Notes: a model not told the origin generated them from the letters alone. DNA of 64,000 bases from an uncultured Bacteroidales bacterium (GCA_902798685.1 CADBXO010000014.1:30051-94050), one strand, 5' to 3'. Numbered from the stretch's first letter, positions 56,168 to 64,000 are shown. Numbers and translations are program-made.

Positions 56168-56282
56168 CAAAGGGGACGGTTCCGTTTGGCCTGTTCACTA
56201 AACACAAAAATCCCATCTGGACATACTGTAGCTCAGATGGGATTCTTTTTTACCATGCCAAACGGAACCGTCCCCTTTGTCA
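56165..56282. mobile_element. 118-bp palindromic element (REP/MITE-like) at the end of the dipeptidyl peptidase gene
   Basis: Perfect 26-base inverted repeats lie at 56165-56190 and 56257-56282 (left arm begins TGACAAAGGGGACGG). Between them is a second hairpin, AATCCCATCTG (56209-56219) paired with CAGATGGGATT (56234-56244), flanked by A and T runs that act as a terminator on both strands. The left arm starts exactly at the peptidase stop codon. The GGGGACGGTTC core resembles palindromic repeats widespread in gut bacteria, recalled from general knowledge. It carries no gene and would depend on enzymes encoded elsewhere. Confidence 0.7.
56206..56250. terminator. Terminator hairpin within the palindromic element
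   Basis: An 11-bp stem with A5 on the left and T5 on the right stands between convergent genes, so it should end transcription in both directions. Confidence 0.75.
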
Positions 56283-56300
56283 CCTTGGCGCCTTTGCTCG

Positions 56301-57005
56301 TTATTTGTAGATTAAGAAGATACAGGGTATCTTTTCAAGTGTTGGAAGCTTGCCGTTCCAGTCTTTTATGGTGCGGGTTTTGATGTACTCTTCTTTGGTT
56401 GTGAGACCGGCGGCTATGCAAAGATTAGTTTGAGGACGGCAGGCTTTTAGGATGTCGGCCATCATCTTGGAATTTCTGTAGGGAGTCTCTATGAAGAGTT
56501 GAGTCTGATTCTCGGTGTAGGCTCTTTGCTCCAGTTTCTTTAGGGTTTTGATGCGCTCATCTGGCTCTATGGGAAGGTAACCGTTGAAGGCGAAGCTTTG
56601 GCCGTTGAAGCCGGAGCCCATTACTGCCAGGATTATGCTGGAGGGACCTACCAGGGGTACTACCTGCAGACCTTTGCGCTGAGCGATTGCAACTACGTCG
56701 GCTCCGGGATCGGCTACGGCGGGACAACCGGCTTCTGATATTACTCCCATGGGACTTCCCTCTTCCAGGGGTTTCAGCATGCTTGATACCTCTTCGGGAT
56801 TGGTATGCTTATTGAGGGTGTAGAAGGTGAGCTGATCTATGTCTATGCTTCGGTCTACGAGCTTGAGGAAACGGCGTGCTGTGCGTACGTCTTCTACTAT
56901 GAAATGACGTATGCCCAGGATTATCTCGCGGTTGTAAGGCGGCAGAACCTGCTCTACAGGTGTTTCGCCCAGCAGATTGGGAATAAGGTATAAAGCGGGA
57001 ATCAT
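56301..57005 (-). CDS. RsmI-like SAM-dependent methyltransferase (tetrapyrrole methylase fold)
   Basis: The 234-residue protein has the fold of RsmI, the 16S rRNA 2'-O-methyltransferase for C1402. Landmarks are LYLIPNLLGE at the start, MGVISEAGCPAVADPGA (SAM-binding) and VVPLVGPSSIILAVMGSG. It is a little shorter than E. coli RsmI (286) and lacks its C-terminal domain, and matches a second subfamily found in Bacteroidota. The exact target is therefore uncertain. It faces the peptidase gene and is divergent from the ModF-like ATPase with a 52-base gap. Confidence 0.87.
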   Translation of the reverse strand: MIPALYLIPNLLGETPVEQVLPPYNREIILGIRHFIVEDVRTARRFLKLVDRSIDIDQLTFYTLNKHTNPEEVSSMLKPLEEGSPMGVISEAGCPAVADPGADVVAIAQRKGLQVVPLVGPSSIILAVMGSGFNGQSFAFNGYLPIEPDERIKTLKKLEQRAYTENQTQLFIETPYRNSKMMADILKACRPQTNLCIAAGLTTKEEYIKTRTIKDWNGKLPTLEKIPCIFLIYK

Positions 57006-57030
57006 GGTGCTAAGGTAGTGCTTTTTACAC

Positions 57031-57038
57031 TAACTTTG
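57031..57038 (+). promoter_or_regulatory. Probable -7 box for the ModF-like ATPase
   Basis: TAACTTTG fits TAnnTTTG and lies 19 bases before the GTG start. The divergent methyltransferase gene would need its promoter in the same 52 bases, where TACCTTAG (minus strand, 57011-57018) is a weaker candidate. Confidence 0.6.
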
Positions 57039-57057
57039 CAGTCATAAGCGCAAGAAA

Positions 57058-58518
57058 GTGGAAAGCAGGGATTTTACCATAAGGATAGAGAACGGCCTGG
57101 CGTGCGACGCACGCTACAGAATGGCTTCTCCCATCAATCTTTGTATACGTGAGGGCTGGCAGACTGCTATTGTAGGCCCCAACGGCTCTGGTAAAACCCT
57201 ACTGGTAAACACTTTGCTCCGCCAATATCCCCTACTCGACAACCGCGAGGTAGAATACGGCAGCGGTATTTGCGGGGCCGATATCCGCAACATCACGTTC
57301 CGCGACAGCTACGGCAGCGCCGACAGCACCTACTTCTACCAGCAGCGCTGGAACATGACCGAGATGGGCGAATCGCCTGTTGTACGCGATGCATTCCCCG
57401 ATATCAAGGATCCCGTCTGGAAAGAGCGCCTATTTACTCTGTTTGACCTGCCATTCATCTGGGAAAAACAGCTTGTGACACTCTCCAGCGGCGAAATGCG
57501 CAAGTACCAGCTGGCCCGTTCGCTGGCCGTACGCCCCCGCATGGTCATCATCGACAGCCCCTTCATAGGCCTTGATGCCCAGACCCGCGATATGCTCTGC
57601 CGCCTGCTCGAGAACCTTGTTACAGAGTGGAAGATGCAGATTATCCTTGTGGTTTCACGCCGTGAGGACATCCCCTCATTCATAACCCATGTCGTTGAGG
57701 TTCATGACCGCCGATGCAGCACAGTAATGCCCGTCCAGGACTACATGGCCGAGCCGGAGGAATCACTGCCAGAGCATCTTCTGCCGCAGAATCTTGTGGA
57801 TCTGATGCACAATCTGCCTGAGAACGGAATGGACAGCAATGAAATAGTACGCTGCAACAAGGTAATACTGCAATATGAGAGCCGCCGAATCCTCAACGAA
57901 CTGGACTGGACAGTACGAAAAGGTGAGCATTGGGCTCTCCTGGGACCCAACGGAAGCGGCAAATCCGCCCTTCTGAGCATGGTTTATGCCGATAACCCGC
58001 AATCCTACGCCTGTGACATAGCCCTGTTTGGCCGTCCACGCGGTACCGGCGAGAGCATTTGGGAGATCAAGAAGCACATCGGTTACGTATCACCCGAGAT
58101 GCACCGCTCCTACTGCCGCCGCTACCCCGCCATCGACATAGTGGCATCGGGCCTTCACGACACCATAGGTTTGTATAAAAAAATTACTGCCGATGAACGC
58201 GACCGCTGCCGCGTCTGGATGAACATATTCGGAATAACAGATCTGGAAAACCGCGATTTCCTGGAACTCTCCAGCGGAGAGCAGCGAATGATTCTGCTTG
58301 CCCGCGCTTTCGTAAAGAACCCCTCCCTACTCATTCTTGACGAACCCCTTCACGGACTGGACCGCCGGCGCCGCACCCTGGTAATGCAAATAATAAAGGC
58401 CTTCTGCGACAACCCGCAGAAGACCCTCATCATAGTAACCCATTACCCCGAGGAACTCCCCTCCACCATCGACCACACCCTGACGCTAGTCCGTCACAGT
58501 GCCGATAAAAAATCCTGA
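57058..58518 (+). CDS. Twin ABC ATPase protein (ModF-like), first domain degenerate
   Basis: This 486-residue protein has two ABC ATPase domains in a row and no membrane part, as in ModF. Domain 1: GPNGSGKT (40-47), signature LSSGEMRK, and Walker B RMVIIDSPFIGLD. The usual catalytic Glu after Asp166 is Ser167. Domain 2: GPNGSGKS (296-303), LSSGEQRM and LLILDEPLHGLD with normal Asp428-Glu429. Only the second site should hydrolyse ATP well. Soluble twin ATPases of this kind act in molybdate-linked regulation or in other non-transport roles; no permease gene is near. The start is GTG, the only good codon after the promoter. Confidence 0.88.
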   Translation: MESRDFTIRIENGLACDARYRMASPINLCIREGWQTAIVGPNGSGKTLLVNTLLRQYPLLDNREVEYGSGICGADIRNITFRDSYGSADSTYFYQQRWNMTEMGESPVVRDAFPDIKDPVWKERLFTLFDLPFIWEKQLVTLSSGEMRKYQLARSLAVRPRMVIIDSPFIGLDAQTRDMLCRLLENLVTEWKMQIILVVSRREDIPSFITHVVEVHDRRCSTVMPVQDYMAEPEESLPEHLLPQNLVDLMHNLPENGMDSNEIVRCNKVILQYESRRILNELDWTVRKGEHWALLGPNGSGKSALLSMVYADNPQSYACDIALFGRPRGTGESIWEIKKHIGYVSPEMHRSYCRRYPAIDIVASGLHDTIGLYKKITADERDRCRVWMNIFGITDLENRDFLELSSGEQRMILLARAFVKNPSLLILDEPLHGLDRRRRTLVMQIIKAFCDNPQKTLIIVTHYPEELPSTIDHTLTLVRHSADKKS

Positions 58519-58520
58519 CA

Positions 58521-58712
58521 TTAATCAAGCTGGAAAAGATCGTTCACGCTCTTGCCGAAATAAGCCGACAATTTGAGAGCAAGTTCAGTTGACGGAATGA
58601 ATTTCTCATTCTCAATGGCGAATATTGTCTGGCGTGACACGCCTATGGCATTTGCCAGATCCTGCTGGGATATCCTAAGGATAGCCCTCTCAACACGTAT
58701 GTTATTTTTCAT
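58521..58712 (-). CDS. Small XRE-family HTH regulator
   Basis: The 63-residue protein is a single Cro/CI-type helix-turn-helix: RISQQDLANAIGVSRQTIFAIE carries the two helices (quoted in part), followed by YFGKSVNDLFQL. It resembles YozG-type regulators. The ATG lies inside the end of the membrane protein gene (11-base overlap), so the two are made from one mRNA. It probably controls its own operon, whose promoter is at 59763-59794. Confidence 0.93.
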   Translation of the reverse strand: MKNNIRVERAILRISQQDLANAIGVSRQTIFAIENEKFIPSTELALKLSAYFGKSVNDLFQLD

Positions 58713-59742
58713 CGTTACTCTCCTTTAAGTTGTTTGACAATACCTTCCTCAACACCAGCGCATACACCAAAGCTACCAATGGAACCCAAATCAGTATTGG
58801 CAGTATTTTTTCAGCCCCTTGATAGGCATAAATATACGGGCCTCCATATGGGGAAATACGAATTGCAGCAATTGCCAGTACATGTATCACACGTGATATA
58901 ACAAAAGAGGCAACCAAATAGTAAACGGCAAAGTATGCCAGGATACGCGCCCTGATATGACGGATAAACTCATCCTCCTGTTTTTCCCTACTCAGGCAAA
59001 TAAAAATTATTGCTATATATGGCAACAGGATTATCAGTCTCATTATTAAGTGATATGGCCCTGATATGGCATCAGGAGTACTATCCTTTACGGGATAAAG
59101 TAAAATAAATGCAAATAGAGGAAAGAGCAACAAGGAGAAAGGAAGCATCCACCAGCCAATCTTTTTGTATCGGTAAGGAAGCAGGATTGAATCATATCCG
59201 GTTTTGTCACCTACCTTTTTCAGCACTTTCAATAAAATCAGATAAAGTAACTGAGTATTAATCGAAGAAGAGAAAAAGCCTACTATCCTGTCTAAAACAA
59301 CAAGTCCCATGGAGCCAATCAGATGACCTCTGATAGGATCATCTGATACCGGGAGATTAAATGTAACAGAGAAAATGCCGTTTGAGATCCGATGAAAACC
59401 TCCGTATATCATCTCTCCGAATGCTCTTGACAGAAAGAATACAATGACAGCTATTGTCAGAGCGCGATAGCGCACCGATATGGTATATTCGTCTTCTTCC
59501 TTCTCCTTAGACAGGCAGCATATCATTAGAAATACAGATGCCAAAATATTTGTCAGATTAGCCCAAGGCACCAATGCATTGTATTCCGGAAGAGATTTTT
59601 GAGTTTCCCAAATAATAGGGAGAAGAACTGATAATTTGTAATGTAGATAATACAAAGGAATCAGCACAATGCAAGATGCAACGATTCCAACCACCTGCCA
59701 TTTATGAGGCAAAAGCGTAAGATGTTTCCGATAATCTCTCAT
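58702..59742 (-). CDS. Multi-pass membrane protein with internal duplication, partner of the HTH regulator
   Basis: The 346-residue protein has about ten hydrophobic segments. The cytoplasmic-looking loop CLSKEKEEDEYTISVRYRAL (76-95) is repeated in its second half as CLSREKQEDEFIRHIRARIL (249-268), each after a membrane helix, so the protein is an internal tandem duplication. I do not recognise a characterised family, but single-unit proteins with an EKxEDEF loop beside a 60-70 residue HTH gene are common in Bacteroidota. The start at 59742 follows the promoter; an ATG at 59793 would precede the start site. The region is more AT-rich than the neighbours. Confidence 0.8.
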   Translation of the reverse strand: MRDYRKHLTLLPHKWQVVGIVASCIVLIPLYYLHYKLSVLLPIIWETQKSLPEYNALVPWANLTNILASVFLMICCLSKEKEEDEYTISVRYRALTIAVIVFFLSRAFGEMIYGGFHRISNGIFSVTFNLPVSDDPIRGHLIGSMGLVVLDRIVGFFSSSINTQLLYLILLKVLKKVGDKTGYDSILLPYRYKKIGWWMLPFSLLLFPLFAFILLYPVKDSTPDAISGPYHLIMRLIILLPYIAIIFICLSREKQEDEFIRHIRARILAYFAVYYLVASFVISRVIHVLAIAAIRISPYGGPYIYAYQGAEKILPILIWVPLVALVYALVLRKVLSNNLKESNDEK

Positions 59743-59762
59743 AATTGTAAAGTTTAACGCAA

Positions 59763-59794
59763 CAAATGTAATGCGTACTTTACATTTATCCAAA
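59763..59794 (-). promoter_or_regulatory. Promoter of the membrane protein-HTH operon
   Basis: On the minus strand TTTG (59791-59794), 20 bases, then TACATTTG (59763-59770). Both boxes match. The area also contains repeated TTTACA-like and GTAAA segments that could bind the HTH protein. Confidence 0.75.
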
Positions 59795-59838
59795 CAAAGT
59801 TTACACTTTAACGTTCATTATTAGTTGACACGTCAATG

Positions 59839-60858
59839 TTATTCTATCAGCTGATTGTAGGTTTTCTGGCGTTTTACGTGGTAACGCCACAGGAGACTGA
59901 ATTTTACCCGCTCGGGAATATCGGTGATGGATGCCTCCTGGAGGTTCTCCTGACGGCTGTCAAGGAACTCCGGTTTAAGGCGACGGAATTCACGGCGGGC
60001 ACGGAACACTGCCTTGAAATCGCCCCAATGGAATTTAAGAAGGAACATGAGTGCAGCCAGGCAGTCCAGCCAGAAACGCACTCTCATAACCTTGTTCAGC
60101 TCTTCCTCAGGAAGATTCTTGTAGAGCATGAGCAGGTTGTTGCGGAAATTGAGGAATGTCTTGTAGGGATTTGACTTGTTCAGGGTAGCACCGCCTACAT
60201 GATAGACCGCGCTCTCGGGGATGCAGACGATCTTGCGGTTGCGGCTGCGAAGACGCCAGCACAGATCTATCTCCTCCTGATGTGCAAAGAAACGGTCATC
60301 CAGACCGCCGGCAGCCCAATAATCGGCACTGCGAACCATCAGGCAGGCACCTGTAGCCCAGAAAACATTGGCGATTGTATCATACTGGCCGTTATCCTTC
60401 TCAATGCTGTCAAACACACGGCCGCGGCAGAACATATAGCCCCACTTGTCCATATATCCGCCAGCACCGCCGGCATACTCAAACATCTCAGGAGCCTTGA
60501 AATCCAGCAGCTTGGGCTGGCATGCAGCCACCTCAGGATGCACATCCATATAACTCAGCAGAGGCAGAAGCCAATCCTCAGACACCTCAACGTCCGAATT
60601 GAGCAGAATGTAATACTCCGCCTCAACCTCGCGAAGCGCCATATTGTAACCCTTTGCGAATCCCCAGTTCTTCTCCAACTGAATGGTCTGAATATCCGGA
60701 AATTCCCTGTACATCATCTCCATGGAGTCATCCTGTGAGGCATTATCGGCCACAATAATCTCCACGCCCTCCATCTTGGAGCACTTGATGAGTGTAGGCA
60801 GGTAACGCTTGAGCATCGCGCTGCCGTTCCAGTTCAATATGACGATCGCAACTTTCAT
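59839..60858 (-). CDS. Family 2 glycosyltransferase
   Basis: The 339-residue protein begins with the GT-A nucleotide-sugar site KVAIVILNWNG, has the metal-binding motif LLNSDVEVSEDWL and the acceptor region HQEEIDLCWRLRSRNRKI, with ATGACLMVRSADY before it. It resembles rhamnosyl-type GT2 enzymes of surface polysaccharide synthesis (WbbL-like). The sugar and acceptor are unknown. A hydrophobic stretch near residues 265-280 may attach it to the membrane. It starts one base after the mtaB stop, so both come from one transcript. Confidence 0.92.
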   Translation of the reverse strand: MKVAIVILNWNGSAMLKRYLPTLIKCSKMEGVEIIVADNASQDDSMEMMYREFPDIQTIQLEKNWGFAKGYNMALREVEAEYYILLNSDVEVSEDWLLPLLSYMDVHPEVAACQPKLLDFKAPEMFEYAGGAGGYMDKWGYMFCRGRVFDSIEKDNGQYDTIANVFWATGACLMVRSADYWAAGGLDDRFFAHQEEIDLCWRLRSRNRKIVCIPESAVYHVGGATLNKSNPYKTFLNFRNNLLMLYKNLPEEELNKVMRVRFWLDCLAALMFLLKFHWGDFKAVFRARREFRRLKPEFLDSRQENLQEASITDIPERVKFSLLWRYHVKRQKTYNQLIE

Positions 60859-60859
60859 A

Positions 60860-62179
60860 TCACTTTATGATTGTTCCCGTAAGAGCATCAGCGGCAGCAT
60901 TAAAACCACCCAGCAGCACCCTTACAAGACTGTTTTCCTGAACCTGAGCCGAATCCAGCTCCACCCTGATATAGTTATCGGTAAAACCGTGAGCCGGCAT
61001 ACCGCGACGGGGCTTCTCCACAAGAACAGTAGCTTCACTGCCCGTGTGCGCCTCATAGAAAGCCCGAGTCTTATGGTCCGATAACTCCAGCAAGCGCTGA
61101 CTGCGCTCATGCTTGGTCTGCGGTGATACCTTATGCGGAATCCTCAGAGCCGCCGTTCCCGGACGCTCCGAGTAACTGAACACATGCAGCTGAGTCACAT
61201 CCAGTCCCTCAATAAAACGGTAAGCATCCTCAAACAGTTCATCAGTCTCACCACGCATACCCACAATGACATCTACGCCGATGAACGCGTCGGGCATAAC
61301 GCTCTTAACGCGGGCCACCTTTTCAGCAAACACCTCACGCTCATAACGGCGGTGCATCAGCTTGAGCACCTCATTCGATCCGCTCTGCAGAGGAATATGG
61401 AAATGCGGCATAAACGCCCTGGAGCCTGCCACAAAGTCAATCACCTCATCTGTAAGCAGGTTAGGCTCAATAGATGATATCCTGTAACGCGATATCTCCT
61501 CCACCTTATCCAGCTCACGGATCAGATCGATGAACTTATCACCCGTGGATTTGCCAAAGTCGCCGATGTTGACACCGGTAATGACAATCTCACGGCCGCC
61601 CTCCTGACCTGCCTGACGTGCCTGTTCCACCAGACTCTCAACAGACGGGTTGCGGCTGTGTCCACGAGCATAAGCCACCGTGCAGTAAGTGCAATAGTAG
61701 TCACATCCGTCCTGAACCTTCAGGAAAAAACGTGTCCTATCACCGCGTGAGCATGACGGAACAAAGTTCTTGATATCATTGGTGCCGACGGTCTTGGAAA
61801 TGCCGTGATCACGTTTCTGCAGTCCGTTCAGGTTCTCCAGCACATTACCCTTCTGGTCCTGTCCCAGCACGATATCCACGCCGGGGATATCGGCCACAAC
61901 TCCCGGCTGCAACTGTCCATAGCAGCCTGTAACCACGATATAGGCATCGGGATTCTCGCGAACGATCTTGTGGATTGCCTGGCGGCACTTCTTATCGGCC
62001 ACCTCAGTAACCGAGCAGGTATTGATTACGCAGATATCGGCCTTCTCACCCTTGACAGCCTTATGTGCGCCAGCCTCAATGAGCTGTCGCATAATGGTCG
62101 ATGTCTCCGAGAAGTTCAGTTTGCATCCCAGAGTATAGAACGAAGCACTACGGCCTACAAGAGTCAGTTGGTTTCCCAT
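60860..62179 (-). CDS. mtaB: tRNA t6A37 methylthiotransferase MtaB
   Basis: MtaB is a radical SAM enzyme that turns t6A37 of tRNA into ms2t6A. The 439-residue product has the N-terminal UPF0004 cluster domain with three Cys (GCKLNFSET, NTCSVTEVADKKC, VTGCYGQ), the radical SAM motif CDYYCTYC and a C-terminal TRAM-like domain (ATVLVEKPRRG). It complements the YrdC-family gene at 53300, which makes the t6A precursor. The start at 62179 lies 17 bases after TAATTTCG, a variant -7 box. The glycosyltransferase follows. Confidence 0.95.
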   Translation of the reverse strand: MGNQLTLVGRSASFYTLGCKLNFSETSTIMRQLIEAGAHKAVKGEKADICVINTCSVTEVADKKCRQAIHKIVRENPDAYIVVTGCYGQLQPGVVADIPGVDIVLGQDQKGNVLENLNGLQKRDHGISKTVGTNDIKNFVPSCSRGDRTRFFLKVQDGCDYYCTYCTVAYARGHSRNPSVESLVEQARQAGQEGGREIVITGVNIGDFGKSTGDKFIDLIRELDKVEEISRYRISSIEPNLLTDEVIDFVAGSRAFMPHFHIPLQSGSNEVLKLMHRRYEREVFAEKVARVKSVMPDAFIGVDVIVGMRGETDELFEDAYRFIEGLDVTQLHVFSYSERPGTAALRIPHKVSPQTKHERSQRLLELSDHKTRAFYEAHTGSEATVLVEKPRRGMPAHGFTDNYIRVELDSAQVQENSLVRVLLGGFNAAADALTGTIIK

Positions 62180-62212
62180 CGCTTTGCGAAATTAGCAAAA
62201 TAATGGATAAGA

Positions 62213-62250
62213 AAAGAGGATGTCCTAAAAGAACATCCTCCTCTTATCTG
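62213..62250 (-). terminator. Terminator of the rpsF-rpsR-rplI operon
   Basis: On the minus strand GAGGATGT pairs with ACATCCTC around a nine-base loop and is followed by TTTTCTT. It lies 18 bases after the rplI stop. Confidence 0.8.
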
Positions 62251-62267
62251 TGTGTAACAGAATTCAA

Positions 62268-62717
62268 TTATTCAGCAGCCTCAGCTACAACCTCGAAAGC
62301 AACCTCAGCCTTAACCTCCTTGTGAAGGTTGATGGTAGCGGTGTACTCACCGGCAGCCTTAACTGTCTCGGCTACGATTGCCTTGCGGTCAATCTCAAAG
62401 CCCTTAGCAGCGAGAGCCTCAGCAACCTGAGCAGCACCTACGCCACCGAAAATTGTGCCGTCCTCGTTAACCTTAGCAGAGATGCTAACCTTAACGCCGT
62501 TCAGCTTAGCAGCCAGAGCCTCAGCATCAGCCTTGATCTTGGCGAGCTTGTGAGCGCGCTGACGCTCGTTCTCTGCCAGTACCTTCTTAGCTGACTCTGT
62601 AGCAATAACAGCCTTTCCCTGGGGAATCAGATAGTTACGACCGTAACCGTCCTTAACCTTTACTATATCGTTCTTGTATCCAAGACCTGCAATATCTTCC
62701 TTAAGTATAATCTCCAT
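62268..62717 (-). CDS. rplI: 50S ribosomal protein L9
   Basis: The 149-residue protein has the L9 N-terminal rRNA-binding domain (MEIILKEDIAGLGYKNDIVKV and DGYGRNYLIPQGKAV, each quoted within limits) joined by a long helix (about 45-75) to the C-terminal domain ending in an alanine-rich acidic tail. It is the last gene of the ribosomal operon rpsF-rpsR-rplI, the standard order. Confidence 0.97.
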   Translation of the reverse strand: MEIILKEDIAGLGYKNDIVKVKDGYGRNYLIPQGKAVIATESAKKVLAENERQRAHKLAKIKADAEALAAKLNGVKVSISAKVNEDGTIFGGVGAAQVAEALAAKGFEIDRKAIVAETVKAAGEYTATINLHKEVKAEVAFEVVAEAAE

Positions 62718-62741
62718 AGTTATTTCCTTCTTTAAAGATTA

Positions 62742-63011
62742 TTACTTCATCATATCAGTTACATAAGGCAGAAGAGCCAAGTGACGTGCTCTCTTAACAG
62801 CCTGAGCCACGCGGCGCTGGAACTTCAGTGAAGTACCGGTGATGCGACGGGGCAGAAGCTTACCCTGCTCGTTAAGGAATCTCTTGAGGAACTCAGGATC
62901 CTTATAGTCGATATACTTGATACCTGCCTTCTTGAAACGGCAATACTTTTTCTTCTTAACGTCAGTTGTCTGGGGTGCCAGATATCTGATCTCTGATGTC
63001 TGCTCTGCCAT
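62742..63011 (-). CDS. rpsR: 30S ribosomal protein S18
   Basis: The 89-residue protein has the S18 core: [19 protein letters not shown], then [20 protein letters not shown] and [12 protein letters not shown]. It binds S6 in the 30S platform. It starts two bases after rpsF. There is no ssb gene between them, unlike in many other phyla. Confidence 0.97.
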   Translation of the reverse strand: MAEQTSEIRYLAPQTTDVKKKKYCRFKKAGIKYIDYKDPEFLKRFLNEQGKLLPRRITGTSLKFQRRVAQAVKRARHLALLPYVTDMMK

Positions 63012-63013
63012 GA

Positions 63014-63361
63014 TTATGCCTCCTCTGCTTTAGATTGTCTAAGACCTCTTCTCTTTGCTGCGTATTCAGCTGCATACTTGTCCTGCTTGATGGTCAGGAA
63101 ACGGAGCACGCGCTCGTCACGACGGAAGTTAACTTCCAGCTTAGCAACTACTGAAGGCTCAGCATTGAACTCGATAAACTCATAGAAGCCGGTTGACTTC
63201 TTCTCAATAGGATAGGCCAGCTTACGCATACCCCAATTCTCTTCATTGACGATCTCAGCGCCCTCGGCAGTGAGAATGCCCTTGAATTTTTCTACCGCTT
63301 CCTTCATCTGAACATCAGATAAAACGGGAGTCAAAATGAAAACGGTTTCGTACTGATTCAT
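63014..63361 (-). CDS. rpsF: 30S ribosomal protein S6
   Basis: The 115-residue protein begins [20 protein letters not shown] and contains [20 protein letters not shown] and [13 protein letters not shown], all typical for S6. It pairs with S18 on the small subunit. It is first in the operon, behind a clear promoter. Confidence 0.97.
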   Translation of the reverse strand: MNQYETVFILTPVLSDVQMKEAVEKFKGILTAEGAEIVNEENWGMRKLAYPIEKKSTGFYEFIEFNAEPSVVAKLEVNFRRDERVLRFLTIKQDKYAAEYAAKRRGLRQSKAEEA

Positions 63362-63405
63362 TTGTTTTTAATTAAATAATAAATAGTGTTTGCAAAATGC
63401 GGATG

Positions 63406-63435
63406 CAAAGGTACAAAATAATTTCACCCCCGCAA
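63406..63435 (-). promoter_or_regulatory. Promoter of rpsF-rpsR-rplI
   Basis: On the minus strand TTG (63433-63435), 19 bases, then TACCTTTG (63406-63413). The leader before the rpsF ATG is about 37 bases. Confidence 0.75.
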
Positions 63436-63616
63436 CCTTTTTCAAGGCAAAAACACGCCTAAATCCCTATTTTATACCACAATAACATGGTCCGATGTGC
63501 GCGTTAATCATTTTTTACTTATGACGGGGAACATAAATGGGCCTTTCATTTCATTTTTCGGATAAAAACCATTTATTTTGCACCCAATAGAAAAAACAAA
63601 TAAAACAATATAGACA

Positions 63617-63787
63617 ATGAACAACTTCAAGAAGTATTTGGGAGCCATCGTAGTCATTCTTGGTGCCATCCTGCTCATCTGCAGTTTCTTCCTTGGCTGG
63701 AATAACTACAACGGAGTACAGGTAGGAGCCTTAGCCCTGATGTTAGTAGGTCTCCTCCTCCACATCTTCCTGGGAAAGAAAGCGTAA
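63617..63787 (+). CDS. Small two-helix membrane protein (56 residues)
   Basis: An ATG at 63617 opens a frame of 57 codons ending in TAA. The product begins MNNFKKYLGAIVVILGAILL and has two hydrophobic helices (about 8-28 and 34-53) joined by a short NNYNGVQ turn, with Lys residues at both ends. Codon use matches the neighbours. A near-consensus promoter element (TATTTTG, 63574-63580) precedes it and a strong terminator follows, so it is an independent gene. The function is unknown. Confidence 0.82.
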   Translation: MNNFKKYLGAIVVILGAILLICSFFLGWNNYNGVQVGALALMLVGLLLHIFLGKKA

Positions 63788-63808
63788 GCTAACCTAACCC
63801 CTCAAATC

Positions 63809-63843
63809 AAATAGGTGGATCATTCCAGATCCACCTATTTTTT
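63809..63843 (+). terminator. Terminator of the 56-residue protein gene
   Basis: A 13-bp perfect stem, AAATAGGTGGATC / GATCCACCTATTT, with loop ATTCCA and a run of T after it. Confidence 0.9.
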
Positions 63844-63867
63844 ATTCAATTGGGTAACACAAAAAGA

Positions 63868-63900
63868 AAGAGAGCCAAGGATTAACTCCTCAGCTCTCTT
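63868..63900 (-). terminator. Terminator of the rRNA operon
   Basis: On the minus strand AAGAGAGC pairs with GCTCTCTT around a 17-base spacer and is followed by TCTTTTTG. It lies directly after the 5S gene. Confidence 0.8.
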
Positions 63901-63904
63901 GAAA

Positions 63905-64000
<96 letters not shown>

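Overview
The window is chromosomal DNA of a member of the order Bacteroidales (phylum Bacteroidota). The evidence is the set of -7 boxes of the TAnnTTTG type, the near absence of Shine-Dalgarno sequences, the fused lpxC-fabZ gene, the DUF4835, DUF3127 and FISUMP families, and the order rho / dnaN / dnaQ-like / coaBC / recN / rlmB. Coding DNA is moderately GC-rich. The genus cannot be fixed from this sequence. A large carbohydrate-active enzyme (GH9) and many lipoproteins fit a gut or rumen commensal. Standard stop codons are used throughout.

Layout. 1-9941: the end of rho, then an SSB-like DUF3127 protein facing it, the replication and repair cluster dnaN, dnaQ-like, coaBC (fused to DUF4835), recN, rlmB, and a ClpB without its N-domain. 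9942-10523: AT-rich spacer, tRNA-Cys and a cluster of palindromes. 10524-19304: menaquinone genes (menA with an apparent internal deletion, menG), a FISUMP lipoprotein, marC, phoH, purC, a membrane-tethered aroE, a TPM-domain protein, lemA and a PurM-like AIR synthetase. 19381-24629: a head-GIN adhesin-like protein, a single-frame metY-metA fusion, a divergent Lrp regulator and pepD. 24733-42800: a minus-strand run of eight close genes: a GH9 lipoprotein followed by a hybrid ABC/RND export system. 42992-46577: a large secreted GLUG-type protein and a D-2-hydroxyacid dehydrogenase. 46577-56167: prfA, pyrF, lipid A genes lpxD, lpxC/fabZ, lpxA, a PRiA4_ORF3 protein, miaA, a YrdC/Sua5 protein and a dipeptidyl peptidase IV. 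56165-56282: a palindromic REP/MITE-like element. 56301-62179: an RsmI-like methyltransferase, a ModF-like twin ATPase, a membrane protein with its HTH regulator, a glycosyltransferase and mtaB. 62268-64000: rplI, rpsR, rpsF, a 56-residue membrane protein and the 3' part of a 5S rRNA.

The most striking locus is 24733-40133. It encodes a TolC-type outer-membrane factor, a lipoprotein adaptor, two RND permeases, two ABC permeases and two ABC ATPases. One ATPase is fused to the C-terminus of an RND permease. In that fusion the first strand of the ABC fold is separated from the Walker A loop by about 180 residues that contain predicted membrane segments. The two ATPases look like paralogues, as expected for a heterodimer. 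I infer one envelope machine that can draw on ATP and on the ion gradient, or two exporters sharing one exit duct.

A second theme is gene fusion and rearrangement: coaBC::DUF4835, metY::metA, a transmembrane and Glu/Pro linker on aroE, RND::ABC, a ClpB without N-domain and a MenA without its first Asp motif. Each should first be checked against raw reads; if real, they suggest a genome in which stop codons between co-transcribed genes are readily lost.
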